Of a stretch of 64,000 nucleotides of DNA, positions 22,071-34,148 are shown in pieces. Within the stretch, counting starts at the first letter, position 1. The number at the start of each line of letters is the position of its first letter. This stretch comes from Mixophyes australis. Its lineage: Eukaryota; Chordata; Amphibia; Anura; Limnodynastidae. The stretch is from NCBI GenBank assembly GCA_036250195.1, contig JAVHZZ010000009.1, forward strand, positions 100,958,771 through 101,022,770. The letters are read 5' to 3'. The notes below the pieces were generated by a model that worked only from the letters and a program-made list of their open reading frames with translations, was not told the origin of the DNA and made no database searches. Made by a program: the position numbers and the translations under genes.

Positions 22071-23499
22071 TGTAAATACATTTTACTCATGTTAATTTTA
22101 ACTGAATACAGACCGCATTAAATAAAATGTTGACATTCATCCATGCTTTTGTGCAATAACTTATAATCACCCCAATGTTTGCTTTAAATACAGGAGGTGT
22201 ATCTGTAATGGATACTTGATTCTGCCCACCTCCTGATTTAGTAGGTGGGCACAATCATGTTGGTGACAAGATGGCCAGGTTTAGAAGCTAGGACAAGGAC
22301 CTCATGGGAGGAATTACTCTGCTTACAAAATCATCCCCATCACTTTTTTCCTATGCAGTAGTTTCTAGTAGTATTCCCAATATATATTTCTAATAATACT
22401 GTTATCACAAGTAAAGTATCTCTTTATAAGCAGACCAGACTTACTGTCTGTAGCTAGAAGGACGTTGAATGGAGCATCTGAGAGTCTGAAAGCAAAAAGC
22501 AATAATTCATTACTCATTCTATTTCAGAAGAAATATAAAAGTTATAGCAAAAGCCCAAATGTGCCATAAATCTAATACACCCTATATTAGATGAAATTAT
22601 ATCTTCATCTGAATCTAGTTCATATGTTGTAAATTGTAAATTGAGACATTGTAAATTCCTTAAAGGCATTTGCTCTTCAACTGTATTCCCAATCTTTCAA
22701 GAGCAGGAAATAAACCACACAAGGTGGCGGAATGAATTACTGAGGAAATGATAGTTGCGAAATGATCAAAAATTTAAAAAATGATCTTATTCTACTCTGA
22801 TCCTGTGCAAAAAAGAATGTATTATATTGTTTTAAGATAATGCTTTACAATAATTTCATAAATGTAGTTCATGTGCAGAGTACAGTAGTTTAATAACATT
22901 TTACTGACATCATTCAATTAACAAGATACTTATTCACTAGATTTCTATACAAGTGGCACAGCATGGGTAGTGCTGGCAACCAATGCCAAGTTGCAGGTCT
23001 TTCTTAATTAGTGTTGATATGCAGCCCATGCACAATTTTAGAAGCCAGTCTCTGATATTTTGTATTGTACTAATGTATTTTTGAAGATATGGCCTTTAGA
23101 ATAATAAAGTGGTAATATCACCTGCCTTTTCCTATTATTGCAATGACCAACTGTCTTACTGGCTTTTCCCAGTGCTTGCTTATCATCTGAAACTATAAAT
23201 CTATTGCCCTTTTTTCCCTTTATTTATGACACTACCATTCATTCTGTATTCTGTATCCATTCTTTCCAGGATCACATCTGTGAGTACTATTGTCTATCTT
23301 CAGAACTGTTATTATACTGTATGACGTACTACAGACTGTCAATGTCTCTGAAGATCTTTAATTACTACACCTGTTTGAGACTACCATTACTAGAGGCTTA
23401 ATTCTGTGCTCAATAATCAGTTGCAAGCTGTGTTTCCTCTATATCTGATCATGATTAATCTGGCTGTTTTCTACCTATTCAAAATAAATTCACAGTTGT
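22071..23499. other. Unassigned DNA, possible LINE 3' remains at the end
   Basis: No gene recognised. The last few hundred bases before 23,500 may be the decayed end of the minus-strand CR1-like LINE that is readable just downstream. Confidence 0.4.
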
Positions 23500-23876
23500 T
23501 TAAACCTATCTTGCCTTAAATTAACTAACAGCCATTATACATTCCATTATGCTTAAATCATATCCAAGGATTTTCAGTTTGTGAATTCATTTATTACGGC
23601 ATACCATAACAAATGCTGTGCTAAAATAAAAAAAAACTATATCCACTGTTCCACGCTGATGGATCAATTTAATTATTAAGCTGAAAAAATCCACTAGATT
23701 TGTTTGTCACTATCTCCCAGGAACAAATCCATACTGCTTTTGACCTTGTAATTTGGTTGACTTTAAATACTGAAAAATTATTTTTTTAAAGAGTCTTTGA
23801 ATTCTCTTACTATTCATGTGAGACTCACAGGGCTATAGCTATCATATTTTCCCTGTTGACTTTATTATCTTTACTG
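23500..23876 (-). pseudogene. CR1-like LINE reverse-transcriptase fragment
   Basis: Read on the minus strand, a SYSPVSLT tract is followed by QYGFVPGR, then two stops, TNLVDFFSL, and VDIVFFYFSTAFVMVCRNK. This is the order in CR1/L2-type RTs: '.yRPvSLTs', 'QhGF..gRs..tNL..f', '.dv.yLDF.KAFD.V...kL'. The catalytic motif-A Asp is lost (the sequence has FYFSTAFV in place of LDF.KAFD). It belongs with the endonuclease and ORF1 remnants at 27.3-28.4 kb on the same strand; an L1 and a V-SINE separate them. Confidence 0.75.
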
Positions 23877-24173
23877 GGGTCATGAGTTTGATCCCTGACC
23901 ATGGGATGGAGTTTGTATGTTCTCCCTGTGTTTGCGTGGGTTTCCTCCGGGTGCTCCGGTTTCCTCCCACACGCCAAAAACATACTGGTAGGCTAATTGG
24001 CTGCTATCAAAATTGACCCTAGTCTCTCTTTGTCTGTCTGTCTGTGTCTGTGTGTGTATGTTAGGGAATTTAGACTGTAAGCTCCAATGGGGCAGGGACT
24101 GATATGAGTGAGTTCTCTGTACAGCGCTGCGGAATTAGTGGCGCTATATAAATAACTGATGATAATGATGATA
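23877..24173 (+). mobile_element. V-SINE, lacking its extreme 5' end
   Basis: It starts in the tRNA-like part near GGTCATGAGTTTGATCCC (B-box-like), followed by the V-domain GGAGTTTGTATGTTCTCCCT and GTTTCCTCCGGGTGCTCCGG, the (TCTG)n tract, GCGCTATATAAATAA and a GAT-rich tail. It sits at the break between the CR1-like RT fragment and the L1. Confidence 0.9.
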
Positions 24174-24537
24174 ATTGTGCAGTGGATCTACATTTGCCAT
24201 TTGCAATCACCTAGAATTACACTGGTCAGCTGTGATTGGTTAAATGGTTGGTTAAAAAAATAAATAGAAAAAAAAAGGGTGTGAAGGAGGGAGAGAGGAA
24301 AGAGTGAGTTGGGGTCTGTGACAGAACAGGCAGAGTCCAAGTGACCTAGATAAGGAAAGTAGATAGATTAGAGGAAATCAGGAAGGCTCAGTGTGATGGG
24401 GAGTATTGTTGGTCATGGGATCGGTGGTTTTGTTCCTCTAAAAAAAAACATGGTGCCTAAACTTGAGCGGAGAGATCTAGAGTGTCAAGGAGATTTTTTT
24501 CCATTCATATTACGTGCCAGATGCTTTTTTTAACCGC
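24174..24537. other. Unassigned, perhaps L1 3' untranslated region
   Basis: Purine-rich sequence between the V-SINE and the end of the minus-strand L1 reading frame. Its position suits an L1 3' untranslated region, but no poly(A) tail is evident. Confidence 0.35.
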
Positions 24538-27060
24538 TTAGAAGCAAGGAAAGTCTACCTGCTTCCAATGGGATGCAATAGTTGATTTGGGTGCTACTGG
24601 TATTTGCAAAGTCAATTTTAGGGAGAGCTTTTGGGGAGGAAAAGACAGAAAGGAAGATCCACTGGTTTTTAGGTATTGAAGCTTTAATAATTGAATTGAG
24701 GAGTCTGTGACTCTTGTCCCAGGATAGAGATATTGTGGGACAAGTCCACCATGTGTGGTAGAAAGTTTTCCTGTAGTCACAGTACCTCCAACAAGAGAAG
24801 CGGGAAACATTTTGTTCAGCTTGTTTTAGTTATCATACCACCAATGGAATACTTTGTTAATGGTTTCCCTGATCCATGTCAATATCAAGGCATTGAAAAA
24901 TTTTTCTCTGATCTTCTCCCAATAGTCCTCTTAAAGAGGGTGAGTATGGTCAGTCTCCCATTTGTGTTCATGGGCCTGATTCATTAAGGAACTTAGGCAA
25001 AAAAAATCTTACTTAAGACTCCTGGACAAAACCATGTCAAAATGCAAGGGGTGAAAACTAGTTTGCTATTTGGCACACACTTTAAATACTGTCTGTCTTT
25101 CAGGTAGCACGCAAATACTTGATAGCTTATTTATACACTGACATTTAAAGTTAATATTTGTGTGCTACATGAAATAAACAGACAGCATTTAAATTATGTG
25201 CAAAATATAAAAATAACTTTCACTCCTTGAATTTTAACATTGTTTTGTCCAGGAGACTTAAGTAAGACATTTCTTTCCTAAATTCCTAAATGAATCAGGC
25301 CCCACATCTGCAGTAGAGCTCTGATGTTGAGTCTAGTAGCATAATGTAAATTGAAAACATCATGCTCTATCTGAGAGGGGTACATAAGCAAATTGATTCA
25401 CAAGGAGTGAAGGGGCACAAAGCTTTTTGGGGGGACTGAGTGGGTGAATGTCTAACCTGGAAATACTCAAGGAATCTCAGGTTCATTTGTGGATATTTAT
25501 GCTTGTTGTAAGGTGTGCTCCATCAGTAAAATGAGCTATGCATTTAATCCCAATGCTGCGCCAGATTTCCAAGAGTCCAGGTGAGTGCCCTCAAAGGAGA
25601 TAGGGGTGATAGGCAAAATTGCAGTTGAAAGTTTAAATTTAGATATGCATGTGTATCACATATATTCAGTGCAAATCTAAGGGCAGGTAGCAAGTTAAAG
25701 TTGATATCTTTGTGAGGTCTGGGAAGTCACCAAAGCAAGGAAAAATGTGAGGGCAAGAGTTTTAGTTTTTATATCTACCCAAGCAATCAAGCGCAGAGGA
25801 GTTAAGGCTACAGGTTCTTGTGCTACATCAGTGGCTCAGTAGCAAAGTTTAATATCAGGAAACCGTCTAACTCCCACCTGCATTGATTTCTGTTTGACTC
25901 TTGGGGGTTTCCAATTCTTAAAAATTTAAAAAATGTTTTCAGTATCTCTGTGAACACTGAGTGAGGGACTCCTATTGGGAAAATCTTGAAATAATAAAAT
26001 ACTTTGCAGAGGGCTACATTCCTGCCAAACCATAACATCATTAAGGGTTTCCAGGAGTACATGTCTTTTGTGATTCTTTGTAGAGGTGGTGGGGAATTCT
26101 CCCGATAAATGAATTTGGAGGATTATGTTTAGAAAATTCCTAGATATTTTATCTTTTTAGGCTACCTATTTCAACTTAAAGAATGAAGCTAAGTGGGATT
26201 TATCCAGCAAAGGGAATATAGAGTAATTTGTAGCATGAAACTCTGCCATAATCTTCAATAATTTTATAAAGGTTTGAAAATGTGGTACAAGGTACGATAA
26301 GTGTGAGGAGTATGTTGTCAGCAAAGAGGGATCTTTTATAAATGGAGTCAACTGCCCTCACTCCTTGAACATATTGTGATGATTTAATTACAGCCATTGG
26401 GTTCAATTACCAATGTAGAAAGCAGGCATCCTGGTCTTGTGCAATTGTGAATATTAGCTAAATTTGAGAGGGAGCCATTTATCACAATATATTGAATATT
26501 ATATTGAGCTATTATGAACTAAAGGAAATTACCTGTTAGGCAAAATCTTTATAGGTTCCTCATCATGAATTGCCAGGAAATTATGTCAAATGCTTTCTCT
26601 GCATCAAATGATAGAATAACCTCTGGAGTTTTATTACTGTTAACAATTTGGATTAAGTCAACCGCCCTTCTTGTATTTTTCCTGGCCTACCAGCCAGAGA
26701 AAAATCCCACTTGATCATAATGTATTAGGTTAGCTGACCCTGGTTTAAGCAGTTGTCCAGAGTTTAATGTCATTGTTTAGAAGTGATATGGGTCTATAGC
26801 TGGTACAATTGTGGGGGTCTACACCTTTCTTGTGTATTGCTGCAATGCATGCTTTTAGCATGGATTTTGAAAAAGGGGTCCTTTGCAGAGATGTGTTGAT
26901 CAGCGAGGGAAGGTGGGAAGTCTACTAGACGGTAAATCATAAAAAGCCACCAGGGCCTGGAGAGTTACCAGATTTATAATCCATAATCTCTTGAGCAATT
27001 TCCTTAGTTGTAAATTCTGCACTAAGCTGCATCACTGTATGATGGGGAAGCATGGATGAT
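24538..27060 (-). pseudogene. Tx1-type L1 ORF2 remnant, interrupted
   Basis: Going down the minus strand from 27,000: SGNSPGPGGF (the 'GKSPGPDG' RT entry motif), GFSLAGRPGKIQ near 26,690, LSFDAEKAFDIISW near 26,640-26,600 (motif A, Asp retained), then at 26,350-26,170 YSSHLSYLVPHFQTF with a following FHATNYSIF tract (the thumb-adjacent 'SLPNL...yKiN'). At 26,060-25,830 GVPHSVFTEILKTFFKFLRI and QESNRNQ correspond to the post-RT region. Near 24,760-24,720 TFYHTWWTCP is the C-terminal 'GT..H.WW.CP' signature. Many stops and frameshifts. The palindromic element at 24,972-25,302 splits the C-terminal part. The endonuclease domain is absent, so the copy is 5'-truncated or that part was lost. Confidence 0.8.
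24972..25302. mobile_element. Palindromic GGGCCTG MITE (copy 1)
   Basis: Arms GGGCCTGATTCATTAAGGAA...CTCCTGGACAAAACCATGT and ...ACATTGTTTTGTCCAGGAGA...AAATGAATCAGGCCC are reverse complements over almost the full length. It has the same layout as 55,526-55,858 and 63,057-63,389. It lies within the L1 remnant and is therefore younger. Confidence 0.88.
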
Positions 27061-27349
27061 CTACTTTTGCTAGATTACTACTGTGATGTTCTGCTTAGGA
27101 AGGCAAAATGAGAATGTGGATGAAGATACATTCTAAAATTATCAATTCTTTAGAAAATCATATTGGCTTTCTCTTGTATTTGTTTTTACTAACATATCTA
27201 GCACACCAATGCATTTTTTGCTTACTTCACAGATCCTGCATTCAACCTGTCAAAACTGCATCCAGAAATTCACATAAATGATTGCTCATTTGCCAAAAAA
27301 ATAACCTTCCTAAAAACTTTATTTTGTGTGGATTTGTTTTTTTTTTGCT

Positions 27350-27905
27350 GCCAGTATATTAAAATACACTGACCACCATGTTCTCTCTTTCAGACACATT
27401 TAATGCTACCTCTTCATTTGTGAGGACTAAATCTATGATTTCTTCTATGCATATTGGTTCCCTAACTAATTACTTGAGAGATGCCCCACAAAAGCAATTC
27501 AGAATGCCACTGCCATTGACTGATTTAGCAATTGACAGATTCCAGTCTACGTCAGGCATAATGAAATCTCCCATAATTATGATCTTAATTTTATTGATCT
27601 TTTAATTATTTACTCTATGAATAATCTAATCAACTTCATAATCTTGTCCTGGTCATTTATAAACATATCATATTCACAAATCTCTAACAAGTTACTAGAC
27701 TTACCCAAAAATCCAATCTGAAATATAATGTATTGTAGTTGTTTTTATCTCATTCTTTACATATAAAACAGCTTTCTATCCTTATTTGCTTACTCTGTCT
27801 TTTCTATACAGGGATTAGCTAGAAATAACCATGCCAGTCATTGCTCCAGCTATTGTACCATGGCTCAGTAATATCTATAATATATTCAATATCTAAACAA
27901 CCTTT
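27350..27905 (-). pseudogene. CR1-like LINE endonuclease remnant
   Basis: The minus strand reads IDITEPWYNSW near 27,870 (the 'iTETW' start of the apurinic-like endonuclease), and then IIIMGDFIMPDVDWN near 27,600-27,560. That is the 'GDFN.P..DW' motif with the catalytic-site Asn changed to Ile. EEIIDLVLTNEEVALNV follows near 27,450, matching 'lDLVltn'. The order and spacing fit the endonuclease of CR1/L2-type LINEs, which nicks the target to prime reverse transcription. Stops occur throughout. The terminal 'SDH' region has been lost, probably where the L1 now begins. Confidence 0.8.
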
Positions 27906-28125
27906 TCACATTATTGAAATAATGTCAGGGAATATTACCTAAACAGCAAGCATTTGTACACAAAGCATTTGAAATTGTATCACATTTTACTTAACCTGCC
28001 ACTAATACCAGTACAGGTTTCATCATCTTTAGAAGGGTGAAGGGGTTTACTATTTTTTCATCTGCGCCCACATTAGCCACTGCGCACATTGAGGATGCTA
28101 CCTGCCCAAGTTCCACTCTTAGCAG

Positions 28126-28430
28126 TCAAAAACTTCTATGGACATTTCCAACATCACTGCTAGATAAATCATTAGTACTAAAATATACAGCAATATTTAC
28201 CTCTCCACCATGACTCACCAATTTAATATTCCTTACCATGTACCTCCTATCTCTCTTAGTAGCTCCTGACAAGCACCCAAGCTTCATATTTCCTTCATGA
28301 ACAACTCCCAAATCAATACCTCTTACAATAGAATCCCACATGAGATTCCTGTATTCATTGACTCTTTTTGACAGACAACACTTTCTGAACCTACAACTTC
28401 CTGGCTGCTTATACAACCTGTCTACTACAC
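28126..28430 (-). pseudogene. CR1-like LINE ORF1 esterase-like domain
   Basis: The 96-residue minus-strand frame (28,416-28,126) contains WDSIVRGIDLG, KLGCLSGATKRD and IAVYFSTNDLSSSDVGNV. CR1 and L2 ORF1 proteins carry an SGNH-type esterase domain with 'GDS.irg', 'v.clpGa...d' and 'vvH.GTNDl' blocks in this order. Here the Gly before TND is Ser and the GDS Gly is Trp, so activity is unlikely. It lies upstream, on the minus strand, of the endonuclease remnant, as ORF1 should. The whole LINE would have run from about 28.4 kb to about 23.2 kb before the L1 landed in it. Confidence 0.7.
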
Positions 28431-28526
28431 TGAATACACTAGAGCCACAACCTTAGAATCACTTTTATGAACGGTGAAAACAGAAAATGTCTTATATGGG
28501 TTGGGTACGCTTTACTGGTGCAGAAA

Positions 28527-29329
28527 ATTCCGACACTGAGGAGTCCTACAGTTAAAATCCGAATTTGTGAAAAAACTATTTAAATATAAGCAGACTTACC
28601 TCCATACCGACGCTGTAGATCTCCGATCGCAGCAGGATGCTGACCGCAAGTGATTCTGACTAGTCAGGTGTCCGTCACTAGACTTTGACGTCATTGCGAC
28701 CTCTATCACTTTTAATTTAAAGCTGAATGTCAGGACCCCGCAGGTTAAGTGTTTAAACACTTAACCCGACATTGGCGCTTTTAATTAAAACTGATAGAGG
28801 TCACAATCATCATCATCATCATTTATTTATATAGCGCCACTGATTCCGCAGCGCTGTACAGATAACTCATTCACATCAGTCCCTGACCCATTGGAGCTTA
28901 CAGTCTAAATTCCCTAACATACACACACAGACAGAGAGAGAGAGAGAGAGAGAGATTAGGGTCAAATTTTTGATAGCAGCCAATTAACCTACCAGTACGT
29001 TTTTGGAGTGTGGGAGGAAACCGGAGCACCCGGAGGAAACCCACGCACACACGGGGAGAACATACAAACGCCACACAGATAAGGCCATGGTCGGGAATTG
29101 AACTCATGATCCCAGCACTGTGAGGCAGAAGTGCTAACTACTAAGCCACCGTGCTGCCCATAATGACGTCAAAGTCTATTGGCAGACACCTGACTAGTCG
29201 GAATCACTTGCAGTCAGCATCCTGCTGCGATTGGAGATCTACAGCATTGTAATGGAGGTAAGTCTGCTTATATTTAAATTGTTTTTTCACACATTGAAGT
29301 TTAAGTGTAGGACTCCTCGGTGTCGGAAT
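28527..29329. mobile_element. Foldback element with V-SINE insertion
   Basis: The left arm begins ATTCCGACACTGAGGAGTCC and the right arm ends GGACTCCTCGGTGTCGGAAT. The arms remain complementary for about 200 bp, including ATAAGCAGACTTACCTCCAT, GATCGCAGCAGGATGCTGAC and TGACTAGTCAGGTGTC. The centre is the perfect palindrome GGTTAAGTG/TTTAAACACTTAACC (28,743-28,766). Without the V-SINE at 28,806-29,160 it would be about 448 bp. No coding capacity. Confidence 0.88.
28806..29160 (-). mobile_element. V-SINE, near full length, minus strand
   Basis: From the plus-strand left: a (CAT)n run, TTTATATAGCGCCACTGATT, CCGCAGCGCTGTACAGATAA, a GA-rich tract, the V-domain GGAGGAAACCGGAGCACCCG / GGAAACCCACGC / GGGGAGAACATACAAACGCC, then the tRNA-like head ...GTGCTAACTACTAAGCCACC and GTGCTGCCCA. 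It lies in the right arm of the foldback; the uninterrupted arm can be read from the left arm (GAGGTCGCAATGACGTC). AAT is repeated at the two junctions. Confidence 0.92.
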
Positions 29330-29884
29330 GGTAGTAATCGTGAAAACGATTACCACCATCTTATACAAAGTGAAAGCTGCTCCAATAGCTTCTGGGACAT
29401 GTAAACAATTCACAAACCTAATTTCTCAGAACTACAGTTTTTCAAACTACTCTTTTTCACAGGTGATCTTTGGGTCAGTAATAACAATTTAGAGGATGAC
29501 TGATACATAGAACTTACAATTTCTGACTCTAATCAAATAATCTCACTGTGGAAGTATGAGAACTGCAAACTGATTGGAAAATTATCATATCTCCAGAAAG
29601 TTACACAGTACACAAATGACAAGGAGCCATTGCATTATAATAACAATGAATATATAAATTTAAAATTGCTTTCCTCTGTTATATTTTTTTTGGACTACTC
29701 CAGGACCTGGAATTTGATTTTTTTGGACAGAAATAGGACCTTTAGAATATTATGTTTTTTGGTATGGTTTTTTCAAAGTCTAAATAGAGTAAAATCTTAC
29801 AGATGAAGACATCAGATGCTAAGTGTATGGGGTTTTGTTATAAAATAATGTGGATTTATTTAGGATGGTGTGGTCTACTTAAAC

Positions 29885-30640
29885 TTAACTTTGTGGCACT
29901 ACAGGTCAAAGGGAGCACTGGGTGTCAGGATATGCTGGAATTTGTGGCTCTCCAAATGCCAGCATGGCCTGGCTGCCATGGGTATGCTCATGCTTGTAGT
30001 TTTTCAAGCATTAGTACGCCCAGACTATTAATGGCAGCCCGGGCTGGCTGGGACCTGTAGTTCCATAAAGTAATATAGTGTTTTATACTTTCTCTTTCTT
30101 TACTTTCATTTTATTACCCTACACCCACTGCCCCACGGGTTTGGGAAGGGCCCTAATGCTTTCATCATGGGCACACCTGAGGGGGGGGGGGCACACAATT
30201 TTTTTGCTGACCCCACTCCCTAGTGAAATCAGTCCCATGCTGAACAGTCTGGGGTCAGTTTGTCATTATGGCAAGGGGAGCCTCGACGTGTCCCCTTGCT
30301 ATAGTGTATAGTGTCAACAACCCTGGCTGGTTAGCCTAGTGCTGGTTGTTGTGAAATTGGGGGAACCCCAATCTGATTTTGCAGAAACCTGCACTAGGCT
30401 GGCAGCACTAGGGTTAATAGCATTAGAAGGGAGGCCCTCACGCTTTTTTTTTGTAATCTATCTTTTACACAGTAAAAAGACGGCGAGTCAGACAGCTGTA
30501 ATGCCGCCTGATCCACTGGCAGGCAGGTACATACCTGCAGCGACCTGTGTACTGCAGTGCAGCAGTCCTGCACCCGAATTGAACAAGCCATGGATCTTGA
30601 GATCAGTGGCTTGATAAAATTGAGCACACGCAAAGCCTAA
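29885..30640 (+). repeat. Dispersed repeat (copy 1)
   Basis: It shares a chain of blocks with 44,540-45,240 in the same order: GGCACTACAGGTC, ATGCTGG..., GCTGGGACCTGTAGT, TATTACCCTACACCCACTG, GGGAAGGGCCCTAATGC, a G-run, CCCACTCCCTAG, GTCTGGGGTCAG, and GGCTGGTTAGCCTAGTGCTG. Divergence is substantial. No coding motif; class unknown. Confidence 0.7.
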
Positions 30641-31961
30641 TTACGAGTGTCAAATTCTGAGCATGTGTTACGTTCAGAATGCGTGGCTAATGAATCAGGC
30701 CCAATGAGTTTAACCAATGCCCCAAACAAATGTTTAATAAAATAAAAAAGATAAAAAGTGAATTTTACATGAGAAAAAAAAAATCACACCTTTCTGCTCA
30801 TTGCTTTTTCATTTAATTTGCTTCCAAAATAGATACTAATATAGTAATCCACATTTTCAAACCTTCAGCACTTAAAGCATTTCTATTATTGTGTATAATG
30901 ATTTCAATATAATAGGAAATTATGGATTGTTATAGAATCTATTCAGAGTTTATTTCTTTTAGGGTTGTAAAATAATGATACCGATTATGCAACGGCAATG
31001 TTCAGAATTTATTTTATGACACACTGACACATTGACATTGACAACGGTATTCATGGTCTGATTATTTTAAAAAAAGTCAGTTAAGTTAATATTAATTTTC
31101 TACTTACAGATTTAGCTATTTTATTTGAGCCAATAGGTGTGATCTGGAGCTTGTCACATGACATACTGATAGTACTGCATATCTCAAACTGACAAGTGCT
31201 CACATACAAATGATAATCATCATAGTTATTTTTATGCCATTGCAGCAACCACAGAACTGAGCCCCAAACTTTAGTCAGCTAATTTTCCACAGTATAGTGA
31301 TGCAAATATTCCATTGTAAGATTCATGAACATAGTTATGCATTTTAGTTTAAAGTGTGAGTAAGGATTGATAAGGTAACAGGTAGGCAGACAGATAAAAT
31401 GTGTTGGCCAATGATAATTTAGGGGGTGCATATATTGTTTTTTATTGGTCGCCACTATTTTTGCACAAGTTAATGACAATCTTGTACAATATATAAGCAC
31501 TACACATAACACAAGATATGGTCTGCTAATGTTGAGGAAGGAGTTTGTTGAGGTAAGAATACATTAAGTTTTTAAACACAGCACTTTTTTAAATTATTAG
31601 CTTATATATCTTTTTCTTATACTTAATATTAAATTTTTTATTTCTTTTCAGGCAAGGGCCTTTAAAATGCATCTTACTTCGCTATGTTGCAGAGATTTGC
31701 TTTATCTACATTATCTACATGTCTGTTGCTTTATTCAGTTGGGTAAGAGTGCATCCATATAAAGATCGCAGACTGCACAAAAATTTGAAAAATGAATTGT
31801 TTTTATTTATGGTTTATCCAGTTTTTTTGTTGGCAATAAAGTTCATTTGTTTTTATACCAATATTGAGCTTTATTTTTACTATGTAAATGAGACTATATA
31901 TAACTGGGATTCAAAACTATGTTTGCATTTTGGGATTTTCTTGGATCCATTTAAACATAAT
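30641..31961. other. Unassigned DNA with one MITE end
   Basis: GGCTAATGAATCAGGCCC near 30,684-30,701 is the terminus of a GGGCCTG-family element, and its partner lies within or before the preceding repeat. The rest is AT-rich and unassigned. Confidence 0.4.
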
Positions 31962-32256
31962 GAGCTTGATGCATTAAGGAAAGTAAGTAACAAAATTGAG
32001 TAAGTTTTCAAGGGGTGAAAATTAGTTTATTATTTTGCACATAAATTAAATATTGGCTGTTTTTTCATGTAGCACACAAATACTTGATAGGTTTATTTGT
32101 ACACTGAAATTTAAAGTTGTTCTAGGACATGCCCTACCTCAACTATAAATCTGTCCTCACATTTTAAATTTACCTCCCTCTCCAATGTAACATGGTTTTG
32201 CCAATGTTCAGAGTTACTCATTTTTTTTGCTTTACTTTCCTTAATAAATCAGGCCC
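31962..32256. mobile_element. MITE, asymmetric GGGCCTG family (copy 2)
   Basis: It starts GAGCTTGATGCATTAAGGAA (mutated GGGCCTGATTCATTAAGG) and ends TTAATAAATCAGGCCC. The interior matches 3,222-3,529 and 61,602-61,920, including TTTATTATTTTGCACATAA and ACAAATACTTGATAGG. Confidence 0.75.
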
Positions 32257-32721
32257 ATAGTGTGCACTGTGATGTGTTTCTGCTTGATTTTTACATGTTC
32301 TACTGGATTAAAGACAAATAAAATATTCTTACAGCAAGAGAAAAAACCCTACCATCTTAAAGAACTTCCTATCTATCTCAATTTTTGTGGTTTGACTTAC
32401 TCAACGGAACTTTTTATAAAGTTATCACTTGTGACTATAAGTAGGATAAGGAGATGTATTTCTCTGGTCATAAGCGGTATTTACTTTATTGTTATATATA
32501 AATTGGTTTAAATTGGATGAAAACCTGTGGTGAAATTTGCTGCATATGATAGAAGTGCAGACTAATCTAGGAATATAATCTTTATTGTATTTATTTTATT
32601 TCACTAAAGATTTATAAGTATGCGTAGCCCCTTAAGGGCACCATTGCCGAGATCTTGAGAAGACATTTTTATTAATTCCTTGGTCCTTTTGCGTGCTTTG
32701 ATGTCTCTGCATGTCTATAAC

Positions 32722-32918
32722 ATTGTCAAATTTATCAAGCTGCGATTTTCCACCAGGTTTGAAGTTCGGAGATGTTGCCTATAGCAACCAATCAGATACT
32801 AGCTACCATGTTGTAGAATGTACTAAACAAATGATAACTAGAATCTGATTGGTTGCTATAGGCAATATCTCCACTTTTCAAACCTACCGGAAAATCGCAG
32901 CTTGATAAATTTACCCCT
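32722..32918. mobile_element. Foldback MITE, ATTGGTTGCTATAGG family (copy 1)
   Basis: Arms AAATTTATCAAGCTGCGATT...GTTGCCTATAGCAACCAATC and GATTGGTTGCTATAGGCAAT...AATCGCAGCTTGATAAATTT are reverse complements. The same inner arms occur at 39,021-39,194 and 57,705-57,879. Ends here are diverged. Confidence 0.85.
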
Positions 32919-33850
32919 AAATATTAATAGTTTCTGAATGATTTGTGCTAACCTTAGTAATTATCCCAGAAATCATCTAATTTCTGACTAGTGAAACAAG
33001 TAGGTCACACAGGTGGTCTGTCATTACCATCACACTCTAGATTCCCTATTACAATTTTCAAACTGTTAGATCCATTAGATATACAGTTCTAAATGCCAAG
33101 ATTGATAATTTAAAAACAATATTTTGTGATTAGTTTATATTTCAAATGGCAAATGTAATCATGGTTCCTTTTTTTACTTTGATGTTGTTTTGTTAGATGT
33201 GGGTGTAGTTAGGGATGATTGAAACTCTCCTCACTGCACTGGATGGGAAACCAGGGAGTGACCAGCTGATCATGATGATGACTTGCAGTGTTAAAATAAA
33301 ACAATGGAAAAATATCCAGTTGTCCTTTAATATTTTATGCAAAATTATAGCTAACTAGATAATATATAAGACAAATAACAGTTTGCACCACTGCAGAGTG
33401 ATGAATGATTACTTATTCTGTAGGTGAATGTTTCAATCCTTATTTGTTAGTTTCACACTTCAGTGGTTTTAAAGGATAAATTACAGGTCATATTTCCAGA
33501 TTGCTGCATTTTAAATTGTATTAAGTGTTTAAAATGATCCAACTTTTACTTCTTACCAATGCATTAATCAGTTATCAGTTGCAAATAGATTTTGGTAACA
33601 AAGTAGTGTAATTTATAAGGTGAGACAAGGTTTTATTTAGAGGTTGGGTAAATTCATGTCATTGCAGCAGAAACTTTGTTGTGCCAGTTCCCAGAAAGGC
33701 TGTGTTCAAGAGAAGAAATTATTGCAATTCAATAATTAATATTTCTATTTTTCCAGCAGAGAATTTTAATGGGAAATATAAAATACTGCCATAAATTTAA
33801 AAACATTATTGATATTATCCAAATCCTGTTGCAAATGATTTAACCACTAA
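32919..33850. other. Unassigned DNA
   Basis: No gene, RNA or classified repeat was recognised. Confidence 0.5.
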
Positions 33851-34148
33851 GGGCCTGATATATTAAGGATGTAGTTGCTGATTTTGATCACTCTGAGCAT
33901 GCCCAGAATCGGCAGAAACACCTGTGAATGCACTCCTCTTCAATACACTTTTGAGCACAAAGGACACTTACTACAGCCTATGATTTTAGGGAAAGAGCTG
34001 AGCAGGGAAGGTGCATTTTGCCATTGTCAATGTACAGCAGGGGTGTGCCAAATTCAACCGCACACAGCCATGGCCGTAGCAAGCTATATGGCCGTATAAG
34101 TAACATGTAACATAGCTTTTTTGCTGTATCTCACTCCAGGTTTAGGGC
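33851..34148. mobile_element. MITE related to the copy at 19.1 kb
   Basis: It starts GGGCCTGATATATTAAGGAT after TAA (33,848-33,850), has TCTGAGCATGCCCAGAATCG and ACTTACTACAGCC, and ends around TCACTCCAGGTTTAGGGC followed by TAA (34,149-34,151). The TAA/TAA flanks fit a PIF/Harbinger-type duplication, although the two termini match each other poorly. Confidence 0.55.

Noticed and set aside
23877..24173. tRNA gene at the SINE head
   Set aside because: The B-box-like GGTCATGAGTTTGATCC belongs to the tRNA-derived head of a V-SINE; no cloverleaf is intact.
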